This document shows positions 54,914-63,806 of a DNA stretch of 64,000 nt, piece by piece (the first letter of the stretch is position 1; each line of letters opens with the position of its first letter). This DNA comes from Zoroaster sp. YZ-2022 (lineage: Eukaryota > Echinodermata > Asteroidea > Forcipulatida > Zoroasteridae), in the NCBI GenBank assembly GCA_029582265.1, contig CM055817.1, forward strand, positions 31,849,097 through 31,913,096, given 5' to 3'. Made by a program: the position numbers and the translations under genes. The notes beneath the pieces are model-generated. The model saw only the letters and a program-made list of their open reading frames with translations, was not told the DNA's origin and ran no database searches.

Positions 54914-55534
54914 ATGTATCCTAAATACCCGCACGTTGCGCTCATTTGTGGCCAAACTGGATGTGGAAAAACAGAATTTATCTTAAACTTGTTACAAAAA
55001 GAATATTTAAAACATTTTGAAAATATCGTTATATTATGTCCAACCATAAAAAACAATGACGCGTATCAAAATAGAAAATGGATTTGGAACAACGATCAAG
55101 TGCTCGTTGATGATCTAAAAGATTACGCATTAAACAAAGCGATAAAAATATATAGCGGCGTACTAGAAGGAAACGAAACGTTGTTTATAATCGACGATTG
55201 TAGCGCTAGTAAACAGTTGCATTATAAAAAATACGATGAAGATAATAAATGTATGATTACACAATTAGCTTTTAGCGGAAGACATATTAAACATAGTTGT
55301 TGGATTCTTACTCAAAAATACAATAGCGTATTGAATGATTTTAGAGAGCAACTTAAATGGGTGTGTTTATTTTATTGTAAAGATAGAGACTCGTTTGAAA
55401 ATTGTCTTCGAGAAAACGATGTTATACCAACGGTTGAACTGCGAATAGAAATTCGTGAACAACTTAAACGAGTTTTACATCGCAAATTGATTTTGAAAAC
55501 GGATCAACCTACTAGTTATGAGATTGTAGACTAA
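54914..55534 (+). CDS. FtsK/HerA (A32-like) genome-packaging ATPase
   Basis: 206 residues starting MYPKYPHVALICGQTGCGKTE. Walker A (GQTGCGKT) is at residues 13-20 and Walker B (LFIIDDC) at about 90-96, followed by a SGRHIKHSCWILTQ segment resembling the sensor region of A32-type packaging ATPases. The protein would drive DNA into preformed capsids. The gene is intact and lies directly downstream of the major capsid gene. It lacks GC-rich repeat insertions, consistent with tight constraint. Confidence 0.88.
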   Translation: MYPKYPHVALICGQTGCGKTEFILNLLQKEYLKHFENIVILCPTIKNNDAYQNRKWIWNNDQVLVDDLKDYALNKAIKIYSGVLEGNETLFIIDDCSASKQLHYKKYDEDNKCMITQLAFSGRHIKHSCWILTQKYNSVLNDFREQLKWVCLFYCKDRDSFENCLRENDVIPTVELRIEIREQLKRVLHRKLILKTDQPTSYEIVD

Positions 55535-55540
55535 AGGGGT

Positions 55541-55711
55541 GGTCATCTGTAGGTCATCTGTAGGTCATCTATAGGTCATCTATAGGTCATCTATAGGTCA
55601 TCTATAGGTCATCTATAGGTCATCTATAGGTCATCTGTAGGTCATCTATAGGTCATCTATAGGTCATCTGTAGGTCATCTATAGGTCATCTATAGGCCAT
55701 CTATAGGTCAT
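55541..55711 (+). repeat. 11-bp tandem repeat AGGTCATCTAT, about 15 copies
   Basis: A perfect to near-perfect array starting seven bases after the ATPase stop and ending about 30 bases before the next start. Two variants (CTGT and CTAT) alternate irregularly. It is noncoding, and could mark an origin, a packaging signal or only slippage. Confidence 0.9.
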
Positions 55712-55741
55712 ACGTAAATAATTATAAAACGTCTATAATAA

Positions 55742-56146
55742 ATGGAAGAAGTTGCTAAATTGTTGAATGAAAATCAAAGCATGCTAAACTCAGACGCTGG
55801 CATCAGCGACGAAGCAATATTGTTAAAACAAAAACTACGAGACAAACGCCTTTTAGCCGTTGTAGCTGGGGGAGATTCAAAAAAGTTTTTCGGTAAAGAG
55901 TATAGCGTTAATGATATTGAAGCTTTGTCTACGGAAGAGCGCGAAGCGTTGCACACGCAATATGAAACCAAATTAGGTCGTGATATAACGCAAAGTTTAG
56001 GTAGCGCTATTTTAACGTTGTATGTTAAATTATTGGGGCTCGGTTTAAATCGCGTTGACTTATACGGTTATAGTTTCGAAATTGACAACGAAGGTAAATT
56101 AATTACAGATTTAGAAAAAAAATCCGTTTATTTCGAGCATGCTTAG
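55742..56146 (+). CDS. Polinton hypothetical protein, 134 aa
   Basis: Starts MEEVAKLLNENQ after a TATAAAACGTCTATAATAA promoter-like stretch. It is mainly helical; the LGRDITQSLGSAILTLYVK segment near residue 80 is like one I associate with a conserved Polinton protein. The stop overlaps the start of the next frame (56139) by eight bases. The downstream frame looks like the expected continuation, so this may be one gene split by a frameshift near the A8 run at about 56115. Confidence 0.6.
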   Translation: MEEVAKLLNENQSMLNSDAGISDEAILLKQKLRDKRLLAVVAGGDSKKFFGKEYSVNDIEALSTEEREALHTQYETKLGRDITQSLGSAILTLYVKLLGLGLNRVDLYGYSFEIDNEGKLITDLEKKSVYFEHA

Positions 56147-56378
56147 TACTGTAGCTTGCGAAATATATTACAAGTACGGTATGTTAGTTGCGCCACTCAG
56201 CGCGACTATTATTACGGTAAAACATTTAAAACGCTCCGCGACAGCGAGAAAAGAAGAATCTTGCGTAGATAATAAAAGAGATGGAAACGAATGTACAACA
56301 GACGCAAGTTGCGGAAACAACGCCACAACCACAGCAAACTCCACAACAGACGCAAGTAGTGACAAAAGCACCCAGTAA
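56139..56378 (+). CDS. Small hydrophobic Polinton protein or C-terminal part of preceding gene
   Basis: 79 residues starting MLSTVACEIYYKYGMLVAPLS, a hydrophobic segment, then a repeat-derived RSATARKEE and a low-complexity Thr/Asn/Ser tail. It overlaps the previous gene by eight bases and the next by ~100. The first 30 residues look like the end of a longer conserved protein; the tail may be meaningless read-through in the next gene's territory. Confidence 0.45.
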   Translation: MLSTVACEIYYKYGMLVAPLSATIITVKHLKRSATARKEESCVDNKRDGNECTTDASCGNNATTTANSTTDASSDKSTQ

Positions 56379-56751
56379 AAGAGAAAAAGACCCAAAAAGA
56401 GTCGCAGCCGGTAAAAAACTCGCAGAACTTAATAAAAAGAAAAAACAAGAATTAAAAAAAGGCGCTCAGCGAAGCACGCTGTCGCAAAGCATTACACTAA
56501 CGAGTGAAGTGGCGCTGACGCGAAGCGCAAGCTCAAACAATAACAACTACTACTATATCGTTATTGCTTTGTTCGTTGGAGGTTTAGGTGTTTACTATTT
56601 TTTAAGAAGCTCAAACGAAAATCAAACTTTAGTTAAACCTAACAAAAACCAAAACGCTGTCGCAGAGCGAACTGAGAGCGCGCCGACGAGAGAAGTTAGT
56701 GCGCTTGCGCGGCAAAGTACGCTGACGCGGACCATTCTTACAATGGAATAA
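56281..56751 (+). CDS. Polinton single-pass membrane protein, 156 aa
   Basis: Starts METNVQQTQV. A Gln/Thr/Pro-rich N-terminus leads to a basic segment (KDPKRVAAGKKLAELNKKKK), a repeat-derived stretch (AQRSTLSQS, ALTRSAS), one membrane helix near residues 90-108 (YYYIVIALFVGGLGVYYF), and a tail again containing repeat-derived AVAERTESAP. The basic segment and single helix occur in a conserved Polinton protein family, possibly DNA- or membrane-linking. Two GC-rich repeat insertions flank the membrane helix without breaking the frame. Confidence 0.6.
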   Translation: METNVQQTQVAETTPQPQQTPQQTQVVTKAPSKREKDPKRVAAGKKLAELNKKKKQELKKGAQRSTLSQSITLTSEVALTRSASSNNNNYYYIVIALFVGGLGVYYFLRSSNENQTLVKPNKNQNAVAERTESAPTREVSALARQSTLTRTILTME

Positions 56752-56776
56752 AATTATTATATTTACAGGTATAAAT

Positions 56777-57010
56777 ATGGACACGAAAACAATAGCCAAT
56801 TCAGCTTATCACAGCGCCGTTATGACTCTTTTAGTTGTTTTGTATTCTATGTTGGGGGAAAAGATATTTAAAATAAAACCTGCCGATTTAGGGAAATTAG
56901 ATATAAAAGACGGTTTAAAACTTACCGTGGTCGTTGGTGCGGGCGGGATGACTCAAATGTGGTTGGTTCAACAGGGAATTTTGCCTAGTAATATTATGAA
57001 TTCTGAATAA
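56777..57010 (+). CDS. Small two-helix Polinton membrane protein, 77 aa
   Basis: Starts MDTKTIANSAYHSAVM after AATTATTATATTTAC, the same promoter-like string as before the capsid gene. Two hydrophobic segments (about 14-31 and 48-66) flank the motif KPADLGKLDIKDGLKL. This small protein is, to my knowledge, one of the best conserved accessory Polinton proteins; its function is unknown, perhaps an internal virion membrane component or holin-like protein. It is intact. Confidence 0.65.
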   Translation: MDTKTIANSAYHSAVMTLLVVLYSMLGEKIFKIKPADLGKLDIKDGLKLTVVVGAGGMTQMWLVQQGILPSNIMNSE

Positions 57011-57036
57011 AATATATTTACAAACTATAAAAGAAA

Positions 57037-58050
57037 ATGAGTGAGAGAAAGTTATCTAACGTTTATTATAGTCCCAAAGGATACTACAAAGGCCAAGATG
57101 CAATTAGCAAGCTAGCTAAAGAAACAAAAATAAATGTAAAAACAGTTCGACAGTGGATAAAAAAGCAAGCGTTGTGGCAAATTTATTTGCCCTATCCTAA
57201 ATATATTCCAAGACCAACTTCATCAAACAGCGCGTTTGAAAAACCGAATGAAGTTCATCAAGCGGATCTATTGTTTCTTCCTCACGATGTAATTGGTAAA
57301 AGAGCTTACAAGTACGCGTTAACGGTCGTAGACGAAGCTAGTAGATATAAAGGAGCAGAACCATTAACCGATAAAACCGCTATTCAAGTAAGTACCGCGT
57401 TTGAGAAAATGTATAAACGTAGCTCGTTAACTTGGCCAAAAATTATAAAAGTCGATCCTGGAAAAGAATTTATGAGTAGCGTTAACGTGACGATGAATAA
57501 GCATAATGTAAGCGTACAAAGAAGCGAAGCTGGTAATCATAGAGCTCAGGGTATAGTGGAGCGGTTTAATAAAACGTTAGCGGAAAGATTATTTTCTGCT
57601 CAATACGCTAAAGAAATAGCAACAGCAAAGACAAATAGAGAATGGGTTAAAAGATTACCAGCGGTTGTAAAAGCGTTAAATAATGAAACAACGAGACTTA
57701 TCGGACTAAAACCAAAAGACGCGATTAAATTGAGCTCTGTAGAGCAAAATCCAGCCTCACCCGTAAGCGTTAAAAGAGAAAAAATAATCCCAAACAACAG
57801 TTTAATTAGGTATTTATACGCCCCCGGTGAAGCTGAAAAAGATACGAGACGCAGAGCGACCGATCCAATATGGAGTATATCTATATATAGAATATCTAAA
57901 ACTGTTAAAGGTGTGAATCAACCCATATTGTATTATTTAGAAGGAGGAGCGCGTGGCGCAGAAGGAGCTCCCGCTCGTAGTTTTGTAAGACAAGAATTAC
58001 AAATTATACCGCGAAATACACAAAATCCCCCTATTGTTAAACGATCGTAA
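57037..58050 (+). CDS. Retroviral-type DDE integrase (Polinton)
   Basis: 337 residues starting MSERKLSNVYYSPKGYYKG. The N-terminal helix-turn-helix-like region (AISKLAKETKINVKTVRQWI) is followed by the rve catalytic core with D77 (HQADLLF), D140 (KVDPGKEF) and E175 (GIVERFN), giving the classic D,D-35-E spacing. A C-terminal chromo-like or SH3-like part follows. It would cut and join the element's ends, giving the 5-6-bp target duplication. The triad is intact, so the gene may be functional. The Gly/Ala-rich GGARGAEGAPA near the end may stem from a GC-rich repeat. Confidence 0.92.
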   Translation: MSERKLSNVYYSPKGYYKGQDAISKLAKETKINVKTVRQWIKKQALWQIYLPYPKYIPRPTSSNSAFEKPNEVHQADLLFLPHDVIGKRAYKYALTVVDEASRYKGAEPLTDKTAIQVSTAFEKMYKRSSLTWPKIIKVDPGKEFMSSVNVTMNKHNVSVQRSEAGNHRAQGIVERFNKTLAERLFSAQYAKEIATAKTNREWVKRLPAVVKALNNETTRLIGLKPKDAIKLSSVEQNPASPVSVKREKIIPNNSLIRYLYAPGEAEKDTRRRATDPIWSISIYRISKTVKGVNQPILYYLEGGARGAEGAPARSFVRQELQIIPRNTQNPPIVKRS

Positions 58051-58201
58051 TTGTAATTGTTTAACGTTGTAGTGATCGTAATCGATCGTAACTGCGCGTT
58101 AAACGTTAAGACTATAAAATGTTATGCTTCGCGTCAGCAAGGCTGTAATGACCGTAAGAATAAGTATGTATTCCATCTTCTGAAATGTGTTTCTTTGTGT
58201 C
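58051..58201. other. Convergent gap between integrase and PolB
   Basis: Contains repeated CGATCGTAA-like strings just past the integrase stop and one copy of the GC-rich repeat (GCTTCGCGTCAGC) at about 58128. No gene or clear terminator is seen. Confidence 0.4.
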
Positions 58202-60295
58202 TCAAGGAGATAGCGATATTTTATTTACTCGCGTTGTATATAATCTATGTTTTTCATGTTTGATAAAACTCATATCGTGATGCAGAGTATTTTTCAACGA
58301 TAAAACTTGTTTATATCGCGAGTGTTTAATCTGCTTCTCCAAAACTTGTTTTTTAACTCCTTTAGCTTTTCTAATCGTTTTTTCATTCGATAAAAGTATC
58401 GAATACATTTTAGGCCTTAAACATACAACTTCAGAAATTGGTTCTCCGGCAGTCTCGTCTTTCATTTTACCTATTATCTTTTTGTTCGTTTCATCGAACA
58501 GAAAATGACGCTTATCATAATTACTAAAATCGTATAAATCTTTATTCGTTTTCATATCTTTATATACGTCTTCTGTTTGAATATCGAGTAACAAACTATC
58601 CGTATCCGTGTAAAGTAAATTACACTTATCGCCATACTTGTTCTTTAGTTTGTTGTAATAGAAATCATACATTAAATGTTTAGATAATTCTAATACGCTC
58701 ATTCCTACGTAAACTGGGCGGTTGAGTAATAGTTTTGTCTTGTGCATGTGAATAGCTTCCAAATCATTATCAAAAATCCTCGCCTCTGCAAAATTTAGTT
58801 TCGCGATGAGCGCGCGAATTTGATTTTCCGCTTTTTCATCGTTTAGTCGTTTTATATTAACATTAACGCGTTTTCGTACATTTTCCATCGTTTTTCCAAA
58901 AACTGAATTGTTCATGAGTTTGTACAAATCTTTTTCAAAATCACTTGTTGATTCTTTTCTGAGTTGCGTGTTTTTATCGATATATGATTTCATCCAACAC
59001 GATTCATCAAATTCTAAAACGCGATGAATTTTAGTCAGTTTCATGCAGAGTTGTAAATACAATTGTAAATTACGATAATGAATCACGTAGTTGCGTTTAT
59101 CGTATAAATTTGGAACCAGTTTCGTAACGTTTGGAGCCGGCTTGCCATTGAAGAGTCCTTTTTGATAGTCGCTCATCCATTCTTTTTTTGTTATCAACGA
59201 CTCTGGTGCGAGTGGAAATGAGTCGTGCGAATCGTGTAACTCTTTAACATATTCTAAATCAACTTCTAAAATGTATCCTTTATCGTTCTTATATCCTTCG
59301 CTCTCAAGTTTGTCTATTCGTGATAACGTCATCCACTTAAAATTACCAGTCGGTAAAGGTTGACTCATGGCGCATCCGTATAAATTATTAGCGTCCAAGT
59401 AAGTAATGTAACTCGATGGTTTTGACTCGTCGTAGTCGTCTAAATATTTATTGTTTGCTTTAGCGTATCGTTTACTCGCCATGCACGTTCCTCCTCGCGT
59501 GCCTTTCTCTATAAATAAATGCATGTCAATATCTGTGAGTAATTCTAAAGTGTGTTTCGAATGTTTCAATAAAGCGTCCCAACTCAATCCCGGACTCGTA
59601 TAATAATTAGCCGGATCTAAACCATACTCTCGTATACAAGTAGCGCGAAAGTTTTCAAATACGTCCGCCAATAAGCAAGTATCGGTACGCACGTACAAAT
59701 CGTGATAATCTCCTAAATCGTTACAATCGAAAGTATTAAATACGTTCTTTGCATGTTCGTATTGTTCTTGCGTAATGTGCTGGTCGTTTAAACCACTGTA
59801 AAAAGCATATATCGGAGGAAGAGTAGATTCTTTGAAACGAGTAAAACTATCCATATACTCGTAAAGATAAATACCCTTGCTTTTTAACATATTAAATCTT
59901 TCTACATTTGGCTCGAGTTTAGTCGTGATTGAGAAAGAATTGTTTGACTTTACGAGTTTGTCTAACGAAGCTAGTAAAAATTGAGCACTATCTATAAATC
60001 GTAGTTGATTAATACTAAAAGATATGTACTTTTCGATATTGTTTGCGATACACGTTATGTTTCCCTCGCTACGACCGGCAGCTTGCATAATGAGATGAGA
60101 ATCGTAGCCTCGCAAATTATGAAAGACGACCGGAATAAAAGTTCTGTCTGGTTTTAAACTCAGTTTTAGATTGCAACAATTATGCGCAGCTCCTCTATAT
60201 TTTCCGGTAATGTGACAATGATCTCTAACCTTCACGTCACGAGCGTCGTCGTCGTTTAAAAATACATTTTCACATATCCAACACTCGCTAGCGTT
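58202..60295 (-). pseudogene. PolB, polymerase and exonuclease II/III part
   Basis: A protein-primed family B DNA polymerase. Counting from the GTG at 60235: a Cys/His knot (CHITGKYRG) near 7-17, Exo II (FHNLRGYDSHL) near 38-48, Exo III (YVRTDTCLLADVF) near 181-193, polymerase motif A (DANNLYG) near 281, motif B (KLMNNSVFGKT) near 439-449 and motif C (YTDTDS) near 542-547. All catalytic motifs are present. It is separated from the upstream part by one in-frame TAA at 60298-60296, with no frameshift. It is therefore scored as a pseudogene, or as a gene needing stop read-through. Confidence 0.85.
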
Positions 60296-61021
60296 TTAAA
60301 AATGCTTCACATCTTCTTCGGTCATTATTAATTTTTGAGGATTTTTAAATATCTCGTTAATCTTTGTTTGTTCTTTTTGTAATTCAATTAAAAAGTGCTC
60401 AGCCGCATTTTCTCCCCTGTACGTAGCAGGAATACTAGACACACCGTCGCAACGAACAACGATGTACGAATAACCGCAAACTACGTGTTCTTGTAGTTTT
60501 GTAGTGCTGGTATTATTTACACGCTTCGCGTCAGCGTCTACAACATTTTTAATAATGCTCTCAAAGTCAGCGTATATAACGAAAGGAACTTTCATCTTTT
60601 TATGATAATTTATAAACTTTACCTTGTCGTTTTTATACTTTTCTGGTAAAACAATTTTTGTTGGTCTGCCGTTTATTCCCTTACACATTTCTACGTGATT
60701 TTCGAGATGTTCTCTCGTTGAAAAACCTTGCAAACATCTCAAACAAAAATGTTTACGATGCTCGTGTTTAGTTTGATCGTAAAGTAATTTATTTACGTCT
60801 TTAATCCAAACGTAGTGAGATCTAGCTTCTTGTTCGTTAATCAATAATAAATGTATGCGATCTAGTCTCGCAGGTTGATCACTGAGTTTGTAAATTAGTA
60901 TCGATTTTGTCTCGTATCCAAAAACGTTTATCGCCAAGTTATTTTGTTTCTCTACTCGATTAATTTGATTTATCGGTGTAGGTGTTTCGATATTATTAAA
61001 ATTTAAACCATCTTCAATCGG
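60296..61021 (-). pseudogene. PolB, N-terminal exonuclease I part
   Basis: The middle section of the PolB frame, closed by TAA at 60298-60296 and preceded by TAG at 61024-61022. It contains a zinc-finger-like HFCLRCLQGFSTREHL segment and the Exo I motif (FVIYADFESI), the first 3'-5' proofreading motif. It carries a GC-rich repeat insertion at about 60519-60537 coding ADAKRV. No good ATG exists at its start, which supports its being part of a larger gene. Confidence 0.8.
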
Positions 61022-61411
61022 CTATTTGCTCATTCTTTGCGGATCCTTGCAAGCTGGAAAAAGTGCGCTACGCAAAGCCCACCTCAAACAATCGTCGTCG
61101 TCGTTTTTTACGTTGATACACGCTTTTTTATTTTTTATATAACCTGGCAGCTCGATATAACTACCTCCTTTCAAAGGTTGATATTTAGCGATTGTGAGAT
61201 TCATATCAATAATTATATCTACTATCCATCCACTGCCCTCTCTCGTATATTTTTCTAAAGCCGCAGCAATTTGCAAAAAAACTGTAACTAGCATATCGTC
61301 AACGTCGTTTAAATTAAATAATACAATTTGATTTTTGTTATGAAAATTTGGTTCAGCTTCATCAACTCCGTTTGGTTTTACTTTAAATAGTTTAATGCGC
61401 ACGTATATCAT
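61022..61411 (-). pseudogene. PolB, N-terminal region
   Basis: 129 codons from an ATG at 61411, closed by TAG at 61024-61022. The Gly/Ser-rich SGWIVDIIIDMNL segment and the SYIELPGYIKNKKACINVKN block resemble the region that precedes the exonuclease domain in Polinton polymerases. It is in the same frame as the two downstream PolB parts, so the stops are nonsense changes within one ~1070-codon frame. Confidence 0.7.
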
Positions 61412-61429
61412 AAACTTGCATGCGTTAAA

Positions 61430-61903
61430 TTATTTCAAGTCTAAAGCTAACTTTGCTATTATCTTTGGTTTTACCGCTTGCGCAAAAATGTTTAGATCGC
61501 TTCCTTTGCTATGATTTATCGGAACTATCATTATTCGTTCACGCAAATATTTTCCACCGTCGATCGGCGGGTTAAACTTCAACTCCTCTTCTTTACCCTG
61601 AAACCTTTTAATAGCGGCTACATAATCTTTTTTAATCAATTGCCCTTTTTTCCCAGAACCGTGCCTAGGAATATTTATACTTTCAACATTTACGCGTCTT
61701 TTCAATTCAACTAAACTTAATTTGTACAATGGCTTTTGTTTTTGATGTTTTAAATAATTTTTCACATATTCGTAATAAACGCGTTTATTAAATTTACCCT
61801 TGCTGTTTGGAAGTATACGAACATAACTGCTTCCAATGTGCTTTTTCATAAAATCTTGTAATTTCTCTACAGTCCATTTCGATAAATATTTCGTTCTCTC
61901 CAT
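61430..61903 (-). CDS. SAP-like DNA-binding protein starting in the right TIR
   Basis: 157 residues; the first codons (MERTKY) lie in the right inverted repeat and match the start of the clamp gene at the other end. Two related helical modules (about 7-50 and 60-100: LSKWTVEKLQDFMKKH, then LSLVELKRRVNV with KKDYVAAIKRFQ) resemble SAP-type DNA-binding motifs, which often stand at the N-terminus of Polinton polymerases. The stop at 61432-61430 is in the same frame as PolB and only 18 bp before its first ATG. It may be a separate gene or the severed N-terminus of PolB. Confidence 0.6.
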   Translation of the reverse strand: MERTKYLSKWTVEKLQDFMKKHIGSSYVRILPNSKGKFNKRVYYEYVKNYLKHQKQKPLYKLSLVELKRRVNVESINIPRHGSGKKGQLIKKDYVAAIKRFQGKEEELKFNPPIDGGKYLRERIMIVPINHSKGSDLNIFAQAVKPKIIAKLALDLK

Positions 61904-62126
61904 TTATTATATATTTAGAAAATAAAAAACGAAAAAAAAAAGAAAAAAAACGTGAAGTAATTCTTTTCTGCCTAAAACCGAGTGCGAAACCGCCCCCTAC
62001 TACTACCCAGCGAATTTGATTTTTTTGATGCAATTGTTTTTTTAACATTTTCAAAAACCCCTACTACTACCCAGAGAATTTGATTTTTTGAGCAGCTGCG
62101 CTAGAACCGCCATCTTACATACTACT
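61885..62126 (-). repeat. Polinton right terminal inverted repeat
   Basis: Complement of 44928-45170. It contains two CTACTACTACCCAG-bearing blocks, poly-A/T tracts, and the start codon of the SAP-like gene preceded by ATATATAATAA. It is followed by AGTCT, matching the left flank. Confidence 0.9.
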
Positions 62127-63443
62127 AGTCTTCTCATGGAAAAGAACAATTCCAGTAAAATAGCGGAAAACCCAGGCGATACATATTTTTGCAACAGTTT
62201 GCAAAACAAATCTGACATAGGCTAATTGGAAATAAAATTGAATTTTTTTGAAAATGTACTGAAATAAATGTTAGCCAACCATCAGCTTAATAATTAGTGT
62301 TACCGATAGTCTTTCCAGTCTCGAGTTTCAAGAAAAAACATTATGTGTTGTTGGGTTTTATATTTCAATTTCCTGAATATTCAGTCCAAGAAAATAACTT
62401 AGTAAATTGACTAGATTATTGGGCGCACATCAAGAATTATCTTGTTAGTGGTTTGTTAAAAGTATTATGAACGAATTTCTATTTAAAATTTAAAATTCTA
62501 ACTTCGTTTTGGAAATTTTTTTCTTGCTTATCTTCAAAAATGGTGCGTATAGGTAACCGATGCAATGACGTTAACAATATAATAGTTATTAACAATATAA
62601 TAGCTTGAATCAGGGCCCAATTTCATAGAGCCAATAATTTATTGTTTTGCTCACTGGAAGTTTTTTTCATTTCATAGCGCTACTAACCTTTAAGCAAATT
62701 TGCTGGCAAAATGAGTGACGTAACTATACAAATCCATGGTGAATGCGCGTGTAAATTGTCTTGCTAACTTGTGAAATACGCTAAGGCAATTTTTTTTGCT
62801 AAAGTTAGCTTGAAAACTTGCTTACCGGTAAGCAGCGCTATGAAATTTGGCCCTGTTCGCAAGTTTTGTGTAATATGACAATAACAAAACAACATAATTA
62901 TTTAGTATTTATAGCCGCTGTGTTGCGAATGACGTAATGACACAACCCCTAGGGCAGCTAACGCTAACCTATGTAAACCTCATCAACAGTTGATTTGATT
63001 CAGCAGACCAAGGAATTTGCGGCTATGTCCAGTAGAAACATTATTTAATTAACACTATGATAATTAAGCTAATGAGGGTCTTTTTTATACTTAACCTTTC
63101 TGTGTTTGTCGAGGCAAAATGTATCGCGTTTTTCTGAAAACTCAAAAAATGTATTTAACATGTTTGTTCTCCAATAATTTTATAAAAATATACAAGGTAA
63201 AAATGTATTATGGTAAACATTTCTCACGCCTTTCCTACACCCCCTCAAAATGTATCAAGCAACCCCCTTTCGAAATGTCTTGCGCCTACCTCCTACCTCG
63301 TCCAGCGATTTTAGAGGTGTTTAATTAATGTTTACCTCCACTGAAGTAAGTCAGTAAGTCAGTCAAAATGTTGTCTTCGCTACGGCCCTGTCCCTTTATA
63401 TCTAGTTGGCAATCATGGTAGGTGTTCTTATTAAAAAGCTCAC
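62127..63443. other. RFX-like gene intron sequence
   Basis: AT-rich intron to the right of the Polinton. A TAGTTATTAACAATATA segment is tandemly duplicated near 62576-62605. A MITE-like inverted pair (GGGCCCAATTTCATAG at 62613 and CTATGAAATTTGGCCC at 62839) suggests a ~240-bp element. No gene is seen. Confidence 0.5.
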
Positions 63444-63521
63444 CTTTCTGCGGCTTTCGTGGAGTAGCTTTCCTCATAGTAGTCGGAAGACTCCTTTACC
63501 GCAATTCCATAGTAATGATAC
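63444..63521 (-). CDS. RFX4-like transcription factor exon (end of DNA-binding domain)
   Basis: A 78-bp exon between an AG acceptor (63523-63522) and a GTGAGC donor (63443-63442). Its first base completes a codon (Lys in relatives), then 25 codons start YHYYGIAVKESSDYY, the end of the winged-helix RFX DNA-binding domain. The final two bases join the exon at 40180 to complete a Ser codon. The intron between is 23.3 kb and contains the Polinton. Exons coding the rest of the DNA-binding domain must lie beyond the gap. Confidence 0.85.
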
Positions 63522-63806
63522 CTGTCGTGAGGAAGGCAAATGTTTGGGGGAAATGCTTTTACGTCTATGCTTACTTTAGTTGAATCAATATTATAAGTTT
63601 ACACTTATATAAAGTTGTGTCGTTAACGAGAAAATGGTTTAATAGTTTTAATTCTAACGCGGAATTTAGGAAATAGTTCTCTTTCTTACAATATAAATTG
63701 TTTCGCTTTTCTTAAAAGTGACATCACATCAGACAGAATTACTTCTAGGGAAAAAGCATGCACAATTAGCTTTGATAATTATTATTTATGAACAAATTTT
63801 TGAAGT

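Larger units (their letters stand above)
44928..62126. mobile_element. Maverick/Polinton (adintovirus-type) element, 17.2 kb
   Basis: A complete element bounded by ~243-bp inverted repeats that begin AGTAGTATGTAAGATGGCGG. It is flanked by AGTCT at 44923-44927 and 62127-62131; a sixth shared base is ambiguous because it overlaps the repeat end. It carries the diagnostic set: DDE integrase, FtsK/A32-type ATPase, major capsid protein, probable minor capsid protein and protein-primed PolB, plus accessory genes in divergent blocks. It lies within an intron of the RFX-like gene. Most genes are open, while PolB has in-frame stops. Confidence 0.93.
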
